Assembly: GCA_934149275.1 (NCBI GenBank)
Contig: CAKPEG010000002.1
Location: forward strand, 1-64,000
Length of the DNA: 64,000 nt
Source of the DNA: an uncultured Clostridia bacterium
GTDB lineage: Bacteria > Bacillota > Clostridia > TANB77 > CAG-508
Direction: 5' to 3'
The first letter of the stretch is position 1. The number at the start of each line of letters is the position of its first letter. The notes under the pieces were generated by a model that did no database searches, was not told the origin of the DNA, and saw only the letters and a program-made list of their open reading frames with translations. The translations under genes and the position numbers were made by a program. Of the stretch, positions 16,240 to 24,203 are shown piece by piece.

Positions 16240-18732
16240 ATGGCGAGAAGATATAGAGAAGAGATGGAAGATTCAGATATTCCTAATTCTGTGAAGAGAA
16301 TGAGAAATAATAAGCATGGCAGAAAAAATGGTAATAATAAGAATATTAATAAAAAGGATCAGGAAGTAATTGAAAAGAAAAAGCATCCAATTTTAAAAAA
16401 AATAGTTTTAGTTTTGATATGTATACTTGTGTTATTTCTGATAGTTAGATTAATAATAAGTACGCATAGATGGAAATCATTGGCGAAAGATATGCTTTTA
16501 AATGAAGGTTCAATTGTATTAGATTCTGATGGTAATACAATTGCTACTTTAGGGAGTGAGAAGGGAAAGATAAAAGTTTCTTTTGAGCAGATTCCTGATA
16601 ACTTGAAAGAAGCATATATTTCAATAGAAGATGAGAGATATTATTCTCATGGTGGTGTTGATATTAAAAGAACAACAGCTGCTATAGGTTCATATATTAT
16701 ACATTTTGGTTCATCATCTTTTGGAGGTAGTACAATAACTCAACAGTTAGTTAAAAATATGACTGGTGATTCTTCAGATAAAATTTCAAGAAAAGTTAAT
16801 GAATGGTGGAGAGCTTCTACTTTGGAGAGTTGTGCATCTAAGGAAGAAATTTTAGGGGCATATTTAAATACAATTTATGTTGGTCCAAATACTTATGGGG
16901 TTGAAGCTGGTGCACAATATTATTTTAGTAAATCAGTTAAAGATTTATCATTAGAAGAATGTGCTTTCTTGGCTGGTATAAATCATTCGCCTAATTCATA
17001 TAATCCATTTTCTGATAAAACTGATAGTGAGAAAATTAAAAAGAGAACGAAAACTGTTTTATCTAAGATGAAGGATTTGAATAAGATTAGTAATGAAGAT
17101 TACGAAAGTGCATGTAAGAATGTTGATAGTGGTTTAAATTTTAAGAAGGGAACTATTACAACAGGAAGTGGAGTTTATTCATATCATACGGATGCTTTAA
17201 TTAATCAAGTAACTGAAGAAATTGCTGAAAAATATAAAATTTCAAAAACTTTTGCTAATAATTATTTAGAAAATGCTGGTGCTACAATTCAAGGAACGCA
17301 AAATTCTAAAGTTCAATCTGAAATAGAAAAAGAGTTTGAAAAGAAGAAATATCAACTAGCCTCTAATACTGGAGGAGATCCTTCACAAGCTGCAATGGTT
17401 ATAATGGACCATAAGACTGGGCAAGTTGTTGGTTGCGCTGGAGGTCTTGGAAAGAAAACACAATCTAGACCTTTAAATAGGGCGACGCAAAGTGTTAGAC
17501 AAACAGGTTCGGCTATGAAGCCTATTGCTATACTTGCTCCTGCAATTGATAAGAAAATAATTACCTGTGCATCTTTAGTTGATGATACTGAAAAGGATTT
17601 TGATGGTGGTTATCATCCAGAGGATTATAATAAACCTTTGGGAATGGTTACAGTTAGAAGAGCGGTAGAGTCTTCACAAAACGTACCTTTTGTTGAGATT
17701 ATGGAAGAACTTAAACCTAAGAATTCAATTAAGTATATGAAGAAGATGGGGATTACTACATTAACTGATAAGGACGATAATTTATCGTTGGCTTTAGGTG
17801 GATTAGATAAAGGTATTAGTCCATTAGAAATGGCTGGTGCTTATAGTACAATTGCTAATGATGGAGAATATATAGAGCCAACTTTTTATACAGAAGTTAC
17901 AAAGAAAAATGGCAAAAAGCTTATCAAGAATAAACAAGAAAAACGACAAGTTTTTTCTGAAGGGGTTGCTTATGTTTTAAAGGAGTTATTAACTCAACCA
18001 GTATTAGGTTCAAAGGGAACAGCAACTTATTGCAAAATAAATGGTGTTGATGTTGCTGCTAAGACCGGAACTACTGATGAAAACTATGATAGATGGTTAT
18101 GTGGCTTTACTCCATATTACACTGCAACATGTTGGTATGGATATGATAAAAATGAAACTGTTAATTTTAATAAAAAGAATCCTGCTGGTTTGATATGGGC
18201 TAATGTTATGACAAGGATTCATTCTGGTTTGGCAGGTGCTACATTTGAGAGACCATCAAAAGTTGAAGTCGCAACAATATGTAAAGAGAGTGGCGAAAAG
18301 GCAACAACAGGTTGTACAGATACATATACAGAGTTTTTTGTAAAAGGAACAGTACCTAGAGATTGTGAAATTCACGTTGGTACTCCAATTGTTGTTGATG
18401 AAAGATCAACATATAGAAACAATTCTGGAACTATAAATGGAACAGATAAAGAAATTGATGCCGAGGAGCCTCAGAGAGATAATTGGCCAAGTTCTGGAAA
18501 TACTACTTCAACAGAAAATGTTGTTAGAAATGAAGTTTATAATAAAGTAGAGAATAAGACTAATACTACAAATTCAACGAATACTTCAAACACGGTTCGA
18601 AATACTAATAATGTAGTAGAAAATAGAAATGAAACGGTAACACCAAGTACTTCTCCAAGTACAACACCTAAAGAAAATGTTAAACCTACAAATGAAACTG
18701 AAACAAGTATGGAGACAGAGAATCAACAATAA
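16240..18732 (+). CDS. Class A penicillin-binding protein (PBP1A type)
   Basis: A bifunctional peptidoglycan synthase of 830 aa. It has a short basic cytoplasmic tail and one membrane segment (about 48-70). The GT51 glycosyltransferase shows EDERYYSHGG (about 130), GGSTITQQL and KEEILGAYLN. The transpeptidase shows TGSAMKP (Ser about 424), SSQN and KTGTTD (about 608). The C-terminus beyond about residue 720 is a low-complexity Asn/Thr/Ser tail, as often seen in Gram-positive PBP1 proteins. Start at the ATG at 16240, with AGAAGG 8 nt upstream; earlier in-frame GTG and ATG codons overlap that site. Confidence 0.95.
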   Translation: MARRYREEMEDSDIPNSVKRMRNNKHGRKNGNNKNINKKDQEVIEKKKHPILKKIVLVLICILVLFLIVRLIISTHRWKSLAKDMLLNEGSIVLDSDGNTIATLGSEKGKIKVSFEQIPDNLKEAYISIEDERYYSHGGVDIKRTTAAIGSYIIHFGSSSFGGSTITQQLVKNMTGDSSDKISRKVNEWWRASTLESCASKEEILGAYLNTIYVGPNTYGVEAGAQYYFSKSVKDLSLEECAFLAGINHSPNSYNPFSDKTDSEKIKKRTKTVLSKMKDLNKISNEDYESACKNVDSGLNFKKGTITTGSGVYSYHTDALINQVTEEIAEKYKISKTFANNYLENAGATIQGTQNSKVQSEIEKEFEKKKYQLASNTGGDPSQAAMVIMDHKTGQVVGCAGGLGKKTQSRPLNRATQSVRQTGSAMKPIAILAPAIDKKIITCASLVDDTEKDFDGGYHPEDYNKPLGMVTVRRAVESSQNVPFVEIMEELKPKNSIKYMKKMGITTLTDKDDNLSLALGGLDKGISPLEMAGAYSTIANDGEYIEPTFYTEVTKKNGKKLIKNKQEKRQVFSEGVAYVLKELLTQPVLGSKGTATYCKINGVDVAAKTGTTDENYDRWLCGFTPYYTATCWYGYDKNETVNFNKKNPAGLIWANVMTRIHSGLAGATFERPSKVEVATICKESGEKATTGCTDTYTEFFVKGTVPRDCEIHVGTPIVVDERSTYRNNSGTINGTDKEIDAEEPQRDNWPSSGNTTSTENVVRNEVYNKVENKTNTTNSTNTSNTVRNTNNVVENRNETVTPSTSPSTTPKENVKPTNETETSMETENQQ

Positions 18733-18811
18733 AGAAATACTTTACAGAGCATTGTAAAAAGTTTAAAAATTTACTGAAAAATTTTAAAAGTATGGCTTTT
18801 TAATAAGCTGT

Positions 18812-18845
18812 AAAAAAGCTCGCACACACTAGTGCGAGCTTTTTT
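18812..18845. terminator. Bidirectional terminator
   Basis: AAAAAGCTCGCAC (18813-18825) pairs with GTGCGAGCTTTTT (18832-18844), with A and T tracts on both sides. It lies between the convergent PBP and 81-aa genes. Confidence 0.9.
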
Positions 18846-18868
18846 GCGTGTACCGAATGTACCGATAA

Positions 18869-19114
18869 TTATTCAACCAAAATGGTGATCTCATTGTCCT
18901 CAAAGGGGACTTCATTGTTTCCAGTTTGCATATGGGATCCAAATATCTGCATTAACTGCCATAATGGCATTTCAAGAATGTTGCCATTTAATACGCAAAA
19001 TTTTTCGGGGTCGATGAAAAAATAACTCCGTAATAACTCCATTCCTAATGGGGTTAAGGTGACAGTTGCCATTGCATTTGTATTAACGGTAATTTCTTTT
19101 CCTTTTTTACTCAT
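18869..19114 (-). CDS. Small hypothetical protein
   Basis: An 81-aa acidic protein with a short lysine-rich N-terminus and no membrane segment. Two patches (TPLGMELLRSYF and MPLWQLMQIFG) look like amphipathic helices. A strong AAGGAGG precedes the ATG and it shares a terminator with the PBP gene. I do not recognise the family and no partner is adjacent. Confidence 0.6.
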   Translation of the reverse strand: MSKKGKEITVNTNAMATVTLTPLGMELLRSYFFIDPEKFCVLNGNILEMPLWQLMQIFGSHMQTGNNEVPFEDNEITILVE

Positions 19115-19239
19115 ATTGCAATTCCTCCTTGTGCTAAGAAAAAAATAGATACACTAGTATAATAATATACTGATGGCATTATAACATACTTTGTAAAAAA
19201 ATGTAATATGTTTTTTTTAAAATATCAATTATTCTGATG

Positions 19240-19268
19240 TTGATTTTTTATGTAAAGTACGATAAAAT
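19240..19268 (+). promoter_or_regulatory. Probable sigma-A promoter
   Basis: TTGATT (19240-19245), 17-bp spacer, TAAAAT (19263-19268). It implies a leader of about 120 nt before the 279-aa membrane protein. Confidence 0.55.
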
Positions 19269-19391
19269 AAATGCGATTGGCAATGCCAAAAAATATGAAT
19301 TTCTTTATTCCTAACAAATCCTAACAGAAATGTTAGTTGAATATAGATGTAACTTTCAAACCATCTATCTATTATTATAGGAGGAAAAATT

Positions 19392-20231
19392 ATGTTAGTA
19401 TCTATTTTATTATCTATTTTCTGGGCTTTGTGTTCAACTGTACTTGTTTTACCGTGGTTCTGGAAATCACTGATTAATCGGAAAACGATTGTTGGCAATG
19501 AAAAATATCGAGGAATAAACTCAGGAAAAAATGCACTGGTAGGTTTTATAGCTTTTCAGATATGCTTTTTTGTTGCAACATTTTTAATTAGCTTTGTAGT
19601 ATATAAGGAAGCTGGTGTTACACGTACGTTGATTGGTGCGGTTGTTCCAATTATAGCTGTTATCTTTTTTCAAATGATAACTATGGGTATGGGTTGGAAT
19701 GAAAACTTGAAAATCAAGTATCTTATCCTTTGTGTAATTGCTGGTTTGTTTATTATTATTGCTAGCATCAATACTTACACAGGATATTGTCTTGATATTA
19801 AAGGTGTTGAACCTGAGAATATTGAAGTTGAAGAACTTCCACTTACAGTTACTATAGGTAATACTGAGCAGATTATTCCAGATAGTACAAGTATTGCATA
19901 TTTATTTGACGTTGAGACTGCAAAAGGACCAATGTATGCAAATAATAAGTATGTATATGTTACAACTAAGCCAGATGGAGTAGTTATAGTTGATGAAAAT
20001 AATGCAAAAATGGCAAAGTTTTTTAAAACTAACTATGCATTTCTGGATATGAGATCTAAGTATCCATTTAGCATAATTAGGAACTTGGGTATTATTGTAA
20101 CTGATGATAATGTTCCATATAAAAAGTATGTAATTGTTACTAAAAAAACTGTTGTTGCTAGACCTATACTGGATGAATATGTTTACCAAAACATGTTGAC
20201 TGGAGAAATAACCGAACATCAACCTAACTAG
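19392..20231 (+). CDS. Membrane protein with extracytoplasmic C-terminal domain
   Basis: A 279-aa protein with four hydrophobic segments (about 3-26, 52-74, 82-103, 112-131), then about 145 residues of mixed beta-rich sequence without a known motif. SD AGGAGG. The alpha/beta hydrolase gene follows 20 bp downstream with its own SD and there is a terminator after it, so the two form a bicistronic unit. Function unknown; it may place or serve the hydrolase at the membrane (inference). Confidence 0.7.
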   Translation: MLVSILLSIFWALCSTVLVLPWFWKSLINRKTIVGNEKYRGINSGKNALVGFIAFQICFFVATFLISFVVYKEAGVTRTLIGAVVPIIAVIFFQMITMGMGWNENLKIKYLILCVIAGLFIIIASINTYTGYCLDIKGVEPENIEVEELPLTVTIGNTEQIIPDSTSIAYLFDVETAKGPMYANNKYVYVTTKPDGVVIVDENNAKMAKFFKTNYAFLDMRSKYPFSIIRNLGIIVTDDNVPYKKYVIVTKKTVVARPILDEYVYQNMLTGEITEHQPN

Positions 20232-20251
20232 TTAAAAGGAGGATTAAAAAT

Positions 20252-21118
20252 ATGCGGAAACCATTGATTGTATACAAGGGAGAAAATATTTTGCTTGTAA
20301 GAACGAGAAAGGGGAAAGGACCTGTAATTATCCAGTCGTCTGGTTATACAATGGCTGTTAGTGCAATTAACCAGTCTTGGATTGTTACTAATTTGCAGAC
20401 AGTTCCTAAAAAAGACAGATCCGAATTATCAGATCCATTTATTTTTAACCAGAAGTTACCGTGTTATAAGCAACTTGATGCAGAGGTTATGGAGTTATAT
20501 TTTTTGCCGGAGTGCCAGGGGTTAAATGCTGCTGTATCTGAGTTTGTGGGTTTGTTTCAGAGAAAGTTCAGCGATGCAACGCTGATTGGTCATTCTAAAG
20601 GTGGTCTTTTTATGACTGCTGTACTGGAGCGGGTTCACGAAGTGCGAGTTAATGCAGTTATTATTACGCCAACGATTGGAACAGTAACAGGCAATGAAAG
20701 GTATATGCTTGATCAAATTTCAAAAAATGAGTATGGATTTTTATATAAGAAGTTTTTGAGATTTGTTGTTAAGACAGTAGGCAGTAGAAGACCAATCGAT
20801 ATGGATATGGCGTATGACTCTAAATTCTTAAAGGAAGTTAAGAATTATATGATGATCCTGAAGAGACATTATGTGCTGAATATTTATGCGTGTTGTCCGG
20901 CCCCAGAAGATGCAACAATAGTGGATAGGGTGTTTATGAGATTCGGAAAAGCGGTAGGATTAGATCTTAATAAAAGTGATGGAATGGTAGAGATGGATAA
21001 TCAGTGCCTTTCAGATAATTGTGAAATGCTGCTTGGAATCCGTACTGTTCATCCGCTTGCTTTGAAAAAATCGAATGATATTATATTTAAATATATCATT
21101 AAACACGAAGCATATTAA
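20252..21118 (+). CDS. Alpha/beta-hydrolase-like protein
   Basis: A 288-aa protein with a clear nucleophile elbow G-H-S-K-G-G (Ser115) after the strand DATLIG, and an upstream SSGYTM loop that could form the oxyanion hole. This fits a serine hydrolase, esterase or lipase-like fold. No signal peptide is seen. The acid and the catalytic His cannot be fixed by eye; H-P-L-A near residue 270 is a candidate for the His. Second gene of a two-gene unit behind a polytopic membrane protein, SD AAAGGAGG. Substrate unknown. Confidence 0.7.
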   Translation: MRKPLIVYKGENILLVRTRKGKGPVIIQSSGYTMAVSAINQSWIVTNLQTVPKKDRSELSDPFIFNQKLPCYKQLDAEVMELYFLPECQGLNAAVSEFVGLFQRKFSDATLIGHSKGGLFMTAVLERVHEVRVNAVIITPTIGTVTGNERYMLDQISKNEYGFLYKKFLRFVVKTVGSRRPIDMDMAYDSKFLKEVKNYMMILKRHYVLNIYACCPAPEDATIVDRVFMRFGKAVGLDLNKSDGMVEMDNQCLSDNCEMLLGIRTVHPLALKKSNDIIFKYIIKHEAY

Positions 21119-21140
21119 AAGAAAGCTTTAATAAGTAGTA

Positions 21141-21176
21141 AAAGAGCCTAGTCTGTTGACTGGGCTCTTTTTTTCT
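21141..21176 (+). terminator. Rho-independent terminator
   Basis: AAAGAGCCTAGTC (21141-21153) pairs with GACTGGGCTCTTT (21158-21170), with a further T run. Confidence 0.88.
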
Positions 21177-21232
21177 GAGATTAATGATAGTTCTAAAGTT
21201 TTGATTGTTAATTGGATAAATTTAAAAATGTT

Positions 21233-21265
21233 AAAAGAGTATGATTAAATTAATCATACTCTTTT
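21233..21265 (-). terminator. Terminator of tRNA-Arg
   Basis: A 15-bp perfect stem (21233-21247/21251-21265) begins directly after the encoded CCA of the tRNA on the minus strand. Confidence 0.85.
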
Positions 21266-21342
<77 letters not shown>

Positions 21343-21554
21343 AAAACTTTTTAACACAACAATTATAGCAACTTTTATATAAGATTTCAAGGATAAAATG
21401 AAAAAATGTGAAAATTGCTTTAAGTCTGAATAATGCAATAACCTTTTATTTTACAGAAGTTACTTTGAGAATTTGCCAAAAATACGAAAATATATTGCGA
21501 ATTTAGAAAATATGTTATAATTAAATTGATTTAGAATTTATTTAAGAGGTAAGT

Positions 21555-22712
21555 ATGGGTTTAATAAAGAAAATTATTAACAGAATAACGAAAAAGCGTG
21601 ATATTTTGATGCTTGATGAGGCTAAGTATAAAGATTTGGTGGCATCTGATAAAATAGAGTCATTAATAAATAATATGCCGGAAGGTTTATCAGAGCTGGA
21701 GAAAGCATATTATGTTTATACTGAGCTTGGAAAGGTTGTGTCAGAAAATCCAGAATTTGTATTTACGGATAGAGCGGGCAAAGAAGCACATTATAATGAT
21801 CAGATGGATACTGAATTTTATGGAATATGTAAATCGATTTCAGAATTGTATGTTTCTGTTTTGAAAGATAAGAGAATTGGAATTGAGGCAGAATTAGTGA
21901 AAAAATCTCCCAAGAGTCCAATTACTCATGTTGATACAGTTTTAAAAGTTGATGGAAAATATTATATAGCAAATTTGATAAGTGATTTGTCAAAGATAAA
22001 GTCTTCAAGAAGAATTGATAGTTTTGGAGCTGGTTTAGAAAGATTTGACCGTAATCCAAAAATGAAAGAGGATTATGAAGAATATGTAAAAAAATTAGAG
22101 AAGAGATTTGGAAAATTTGCTACATTAACGAGAGAACAAAGAGAAGAGATGGATGCTAAATTAGGCTATAGTTATTTGCCACAGGTTTCAAAAGATGAAT
22201 CAAATGAGCTATCAAATAGAGGGTTATATACAGAGGATGTTATAGAATTGCTTAGAAAAGATATGCAGAATCCGGAGAGTTTTAAGAAGTATGTTTTGCA
22301 TGATAAGGACGTGCCTAAAGAAAAATATTTAAAATATAAATTAAAATATATTTTTGATAATATTAATAAATATACAGATTATACAGCTGATATGAATTAT
22401 TTGGAGAATATAAGGTATTATATATATGTTGCAAAAAAATTACTTCCTTCTGATGAGCTTAATAGAATTAATACTTATGTTGCAACTATTGATGATGATA
22501 AAAGAAATGTGGTTTCAATTTTTAAGGTGAGTCAAAATGAAAAAGACGGATTAAATGATTATTTCATGTATTCTAAAGAAGATAAAAAATATAATGAAGT
22601 TTCTCAAATGGAGATGAATGATTTTTTAAATAGTTTAAGTGGAAGAAATGTAAAAATTATTGGAGAGTTTGATAGATATCGTCCAATGCCACTAAGTGAA
22701 TTAGAAAGATAA
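21555..22712 (+). CDS. Transglutaminase-like cysteine-protease-fold protein
   Basis: A 385-aa protein without signal peptide or membrane segment. The layout Y-G-I-C-K-S-I-S-E-L (Cys92), T-H-V-D-T-V (His125) and Y-Y-I-A-N-L-I-S-D-L (Asn140/Asp144) is the Cys-His-Asp/Asn order of transglutaminase-like domains. The C-terminal 200 residues are charged and unassigned. SD AAGAGG lies 6 nt upstream of the ATG. A degenerate copy of its 3' end follows at once. Related Cys-His-Asp proteins occur at 28553 and 40009, so this fold recurs in the window. Confidence 0.65.
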   Translation: MGLIKKIINRITKKRDILMLDEAKYKDLVASDKIESLINNMPEGLSELEKAYYVYTELGKVVSENPEFVFTDRAGKEAHYNDQMDTEFYGICKSISELYVSVLKDKRIGIEAELVKKSPKSPITHVDTVLKVDGKYYIANLISDLSKIKSSRRIDSFGAGLERFDRNPKMKEDYEEYVKKLEKRFGKFATLTREQREEMDAKLGYSYLPQVSKDESNELSNRGLYTEDVIELLRKDMQNPESFKKYVLHDKDVPKEKYLKYKLKYIFDNINKYTDYTADMNYLENIRYYIYVAKKLLPSDELNRINTYVATIDDDKRNVVSIFKVSQNEKDGLNDYFMYSKEDKKYNEVSQMEMNDFLNSLSGRNVKIIGEFDRYRPMPLSELER

Positions 22713-22817
22713 AGAAAAAAAGAGAATAATGGATAAAAAGAAAGGGATGCAAGAATTATTGAAAATTTTGATAGATATGTTTTCAAATTATTAATTGAAT
22801 TGGAGAGATAAAGAAAA
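22713..22817 (+). pseudogene. Degenerate duplicate of the preceding gene's 3' end
   Basis: The stretch TATTGAAAATTTTGATAGATAT..GAATTGGAGAGATAAAGAAAAAA parallels the end of the upstream gene (TATTGGAGAGTTTGATAGATAT..GAATTAGAAAGATAAAGAAAAAA), including the stop codon context. This is a short tandem duplication that has since diverged. Confidence 0.6.
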
Positions 22818-22847
22818 AAGTGAACTTATTTTAAAATAAGTTCACTT
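22818..22847. terminator. Bidirectional terminator (30-nt palindrome)
   Basis: AAGTGAACTTATTTT at 22818-22832 is followed at once by its exact complement (22833-22847). It lies between convergent genes (385-aa protein and HU). Confidence 0.8.
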
Positions 22848-22852
22848 AAAAA

Positions 22853-23128
22853 TTATTTATTAACTTTTTCTTTCAATGCTTTTCCAGGTTTGAAAGCAGG
22901 TACTGTTGAAGCAGCTATTTTTAGTTCTTCACCAGTTTGTGGGTTTCTACCTGTTCTTGCAGCTCTTTCTCTTGTTTCGAATGTTCCGAAACCGATTAAT
23001 TGAACTGAATCTTTATTTTCTAAAGCTCCAGATACTACGTTTACAAAAGAGTTTACTGTAGCTTCTGTATCTTTTTTTGAAAGACCTGTTTCGTTAGCGA
23101 TTGCGCTTATTAAATCAGCTTTATTCAT
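22853..23128 (-). CDS. hup: HU-family DNA-binding protein
   Basis: A 91-aa nucleoid protein, full length for the family. It starts MNKADLISAIA and shows the core G-F-G-T-F, the beta-arm region R-T-G-R-N-P-Q-T-G-E and the end FKPGKALKEKVN. HU binds and bends DNA without strong sequence preference. Monocistronic, SD GGAGGGAG, and its own promoter is visible. Confidence 0.98.
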   Translation of the reverse strand: MNKADLISAIANETGLSKKDTEATVNSFVNVVSGALENKDSVQLIGFGTFETRERAARTGRNPQTGEELKIAASTVPAFKPGKALKEKVNK

Positions 23129-23161
23129 CTTAAAATCTCCCTCCTTTTTTAGTATATATAA

Positions 23162-23190
23162 ACTTTAGCAAATAATACTTTAATCGTCAA
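23162..23190 (-). promoter_or_regulatory. Promoter of hup
   Basis: Minus strand: TTGACG (23185-23190), 17-bp spacer, TAAAGT (23162-23167). Confidence 0.7.
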
Positions 23191-23208
23191 GCTTTTATGT
23201 GAAAAATT

Positions 23209-23237
23209 TTGAGGAAAAAATTTTGATATGATATAAT
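23209..23237 (+). promoter_or_regulatory. Promoter of the GIY-YIG gene
   Basis: TTGAGG (23209-23214), 17-bp spacer, TATAAT (23232-23237). Confidence 0.75.
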
Positions 23238-23267
23238 GGGGAAAATGTTAATGGCAAGGAGAACGTG

Positions 23268-23597
23268 ATGTTTTATTATACTTATATGGTTAGGTGCGAG
23301 GATAATTCGTTATATACGGGTATGACTAGTGATTTGGAGAAGAGGATTAATGAGCATATTTCAAAGACTAAGAATGGCGCAAAATATACTAAATCACATA
23401 ATGCGGTTAAATTAGAAATTGCATGGAGATGCAAGGAGAAGTCTTTAGCGTGTAAATTAGAATATCAGCTTAAACAGCTTAATAAAAAACAAAAGGAAAA
23501 AATAGTTTTAGGGGAGCGAATATCCACATATTTGGCAGGAAAAGTTGATTGTAGAAGGTATAGAATTGAAAAAATAAATAATAACTCTCTTTGTTAG
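23268..23597 (+). CDS. GIY-YIG domain protein (YhbQ/UPF0213 type)
   Basis: A 109-aa single-domain GIY-YIG protein. The signature is present as Y-T-Y-M-V-R-C..S-L-Y-T-G-M-T, followed by D-L-E-K-R-I-N-E-H and the K-L-E-Y-Q-L-K region with the family's catalytic Glu. Proteins of this size (YhbQ-like) are stand-alone nuclease-fold proteins of uncertain substrate. Start at the ATG at 23268, with AAGGAG 6 nt upstream; an in-frame GTG directly before it has poor spacing. The stop lies inside the first arm of the terminator hairpin. Confidence 0.92.
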   Translation: MFYYTYMVRCEDNSLYTGMTSDLEKRINEHISKTKNGAKYTKSHNAVKLEIAWRCKEKSLACKLEYQLKQLNKKQKEKIVLGERISTYLAGKVDCRRYRIEKINNNSLC

Positions 23598-23628
23598 GTT
23601 AAATTAACAAGGAGAGTTATTTTTTAAT
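23580..23628 (+). terminator. Rho-independent terminator
   Basis: AATAACTCTCTTTGTTA (23580-23596) pairs with TAACAAGGAGAGTTATT (23605-23621), then a T run. Confidence 0.85.
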
Positions 23629-23629
23629 T

Positions 23630-23736
23630 GAAAAGTTCTTTGAAATTTCTAATAAAGAACCTTATTTTGCATTTCTTTGGTGTGAATAAAGATGTGGATT
23701 TATAAAAGCTATAATGAAGGCAAATGTTAATAAGGA
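23630..23736. repeat. R1 dispersed repeat, copy b (diverged)
   Basis: It has GAAAAGTTCTTTGAAATTTC, then GTGTGAATAAAGATGTGGAT, then a TATAATGAAGGCAAATGTTAATAAGG block in the R1 order. Its end overlaps the stop region of the minus-strand gene ending at 23727. Confidence 0.5.
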
Positions 23737-24203
23737 CCTTTAAAGATGTTTATAATTTTTTTAAAAAATTTTATAATGATATTTTCTTTAGGAATGGGTG
23801 TTAAACTTGTGTTTGAAGAAGTTTCGCTTAGATTTTTTTCTTTTTTTATTCTATCAGTTGTATGTGAAAGTTCTGTATGTGCAATTGTATTTGCATATTC
23901 GTTGTTTTGAAAGTTATCATATTTTGACTGTTTTACTAAATCTTTTTCTGCTAGATATTTTTTTTCTTCGTCTGTTGCCCAATAGCTACGATAAATTAAT
24001 GATAGAATTGCTGATGTTTCATATAGAAGATTTTGTTTGTCAATATCCACATTGAAATCAATATTACTTTTATAACTTTTATTCATGTTTTCATGAATAA
24101 ATTCTATAAAATTTTCTGGTAGTCTATTTAATAATTCTTCATCAGTATTTTCTAGGATATCAGAAACTTCTTTTAATGCATTTGGATATGTATTATTTGT
24201 CAT
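23727..24203 (-). CDS. Small partner protein of the amidoligase
   Basis: A 158-aa protein with no recognised family. The N-terminal half has L-P-x-x-F-I-x-F-I and a S-A-I-L-S-L-I-Y-R-S-Y-W block. The C-terminus is a cationic amphipathic helix (IIIKFFKKIINIFKG). The 152-aa protein at 31166 has the same plan: LPKSLFKMI, then LSMIALFHLNYW, then a basic FLQKIFDKIKYLF tail. Its start overlaps the amidoligase stop by 11 bp, so they are translationally coupled. Membrane-surface targeting by the tail helix is inferred. Confidence 0.7.
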   Translation of the reverse strand: MTNNTYPNALKEVSDILENTDEELLNRLPENFIEFIHENMNKSYKSNIDFNVDIDKQNLLYETSAILSLIYRSYWATDEEKKYLAEKDLVKQSKYDNFQNNEYANTIAHTELSHTTDRIKKEKNLSETSSNTSLTPIPKENIIIKFFKKIINIFKGPY

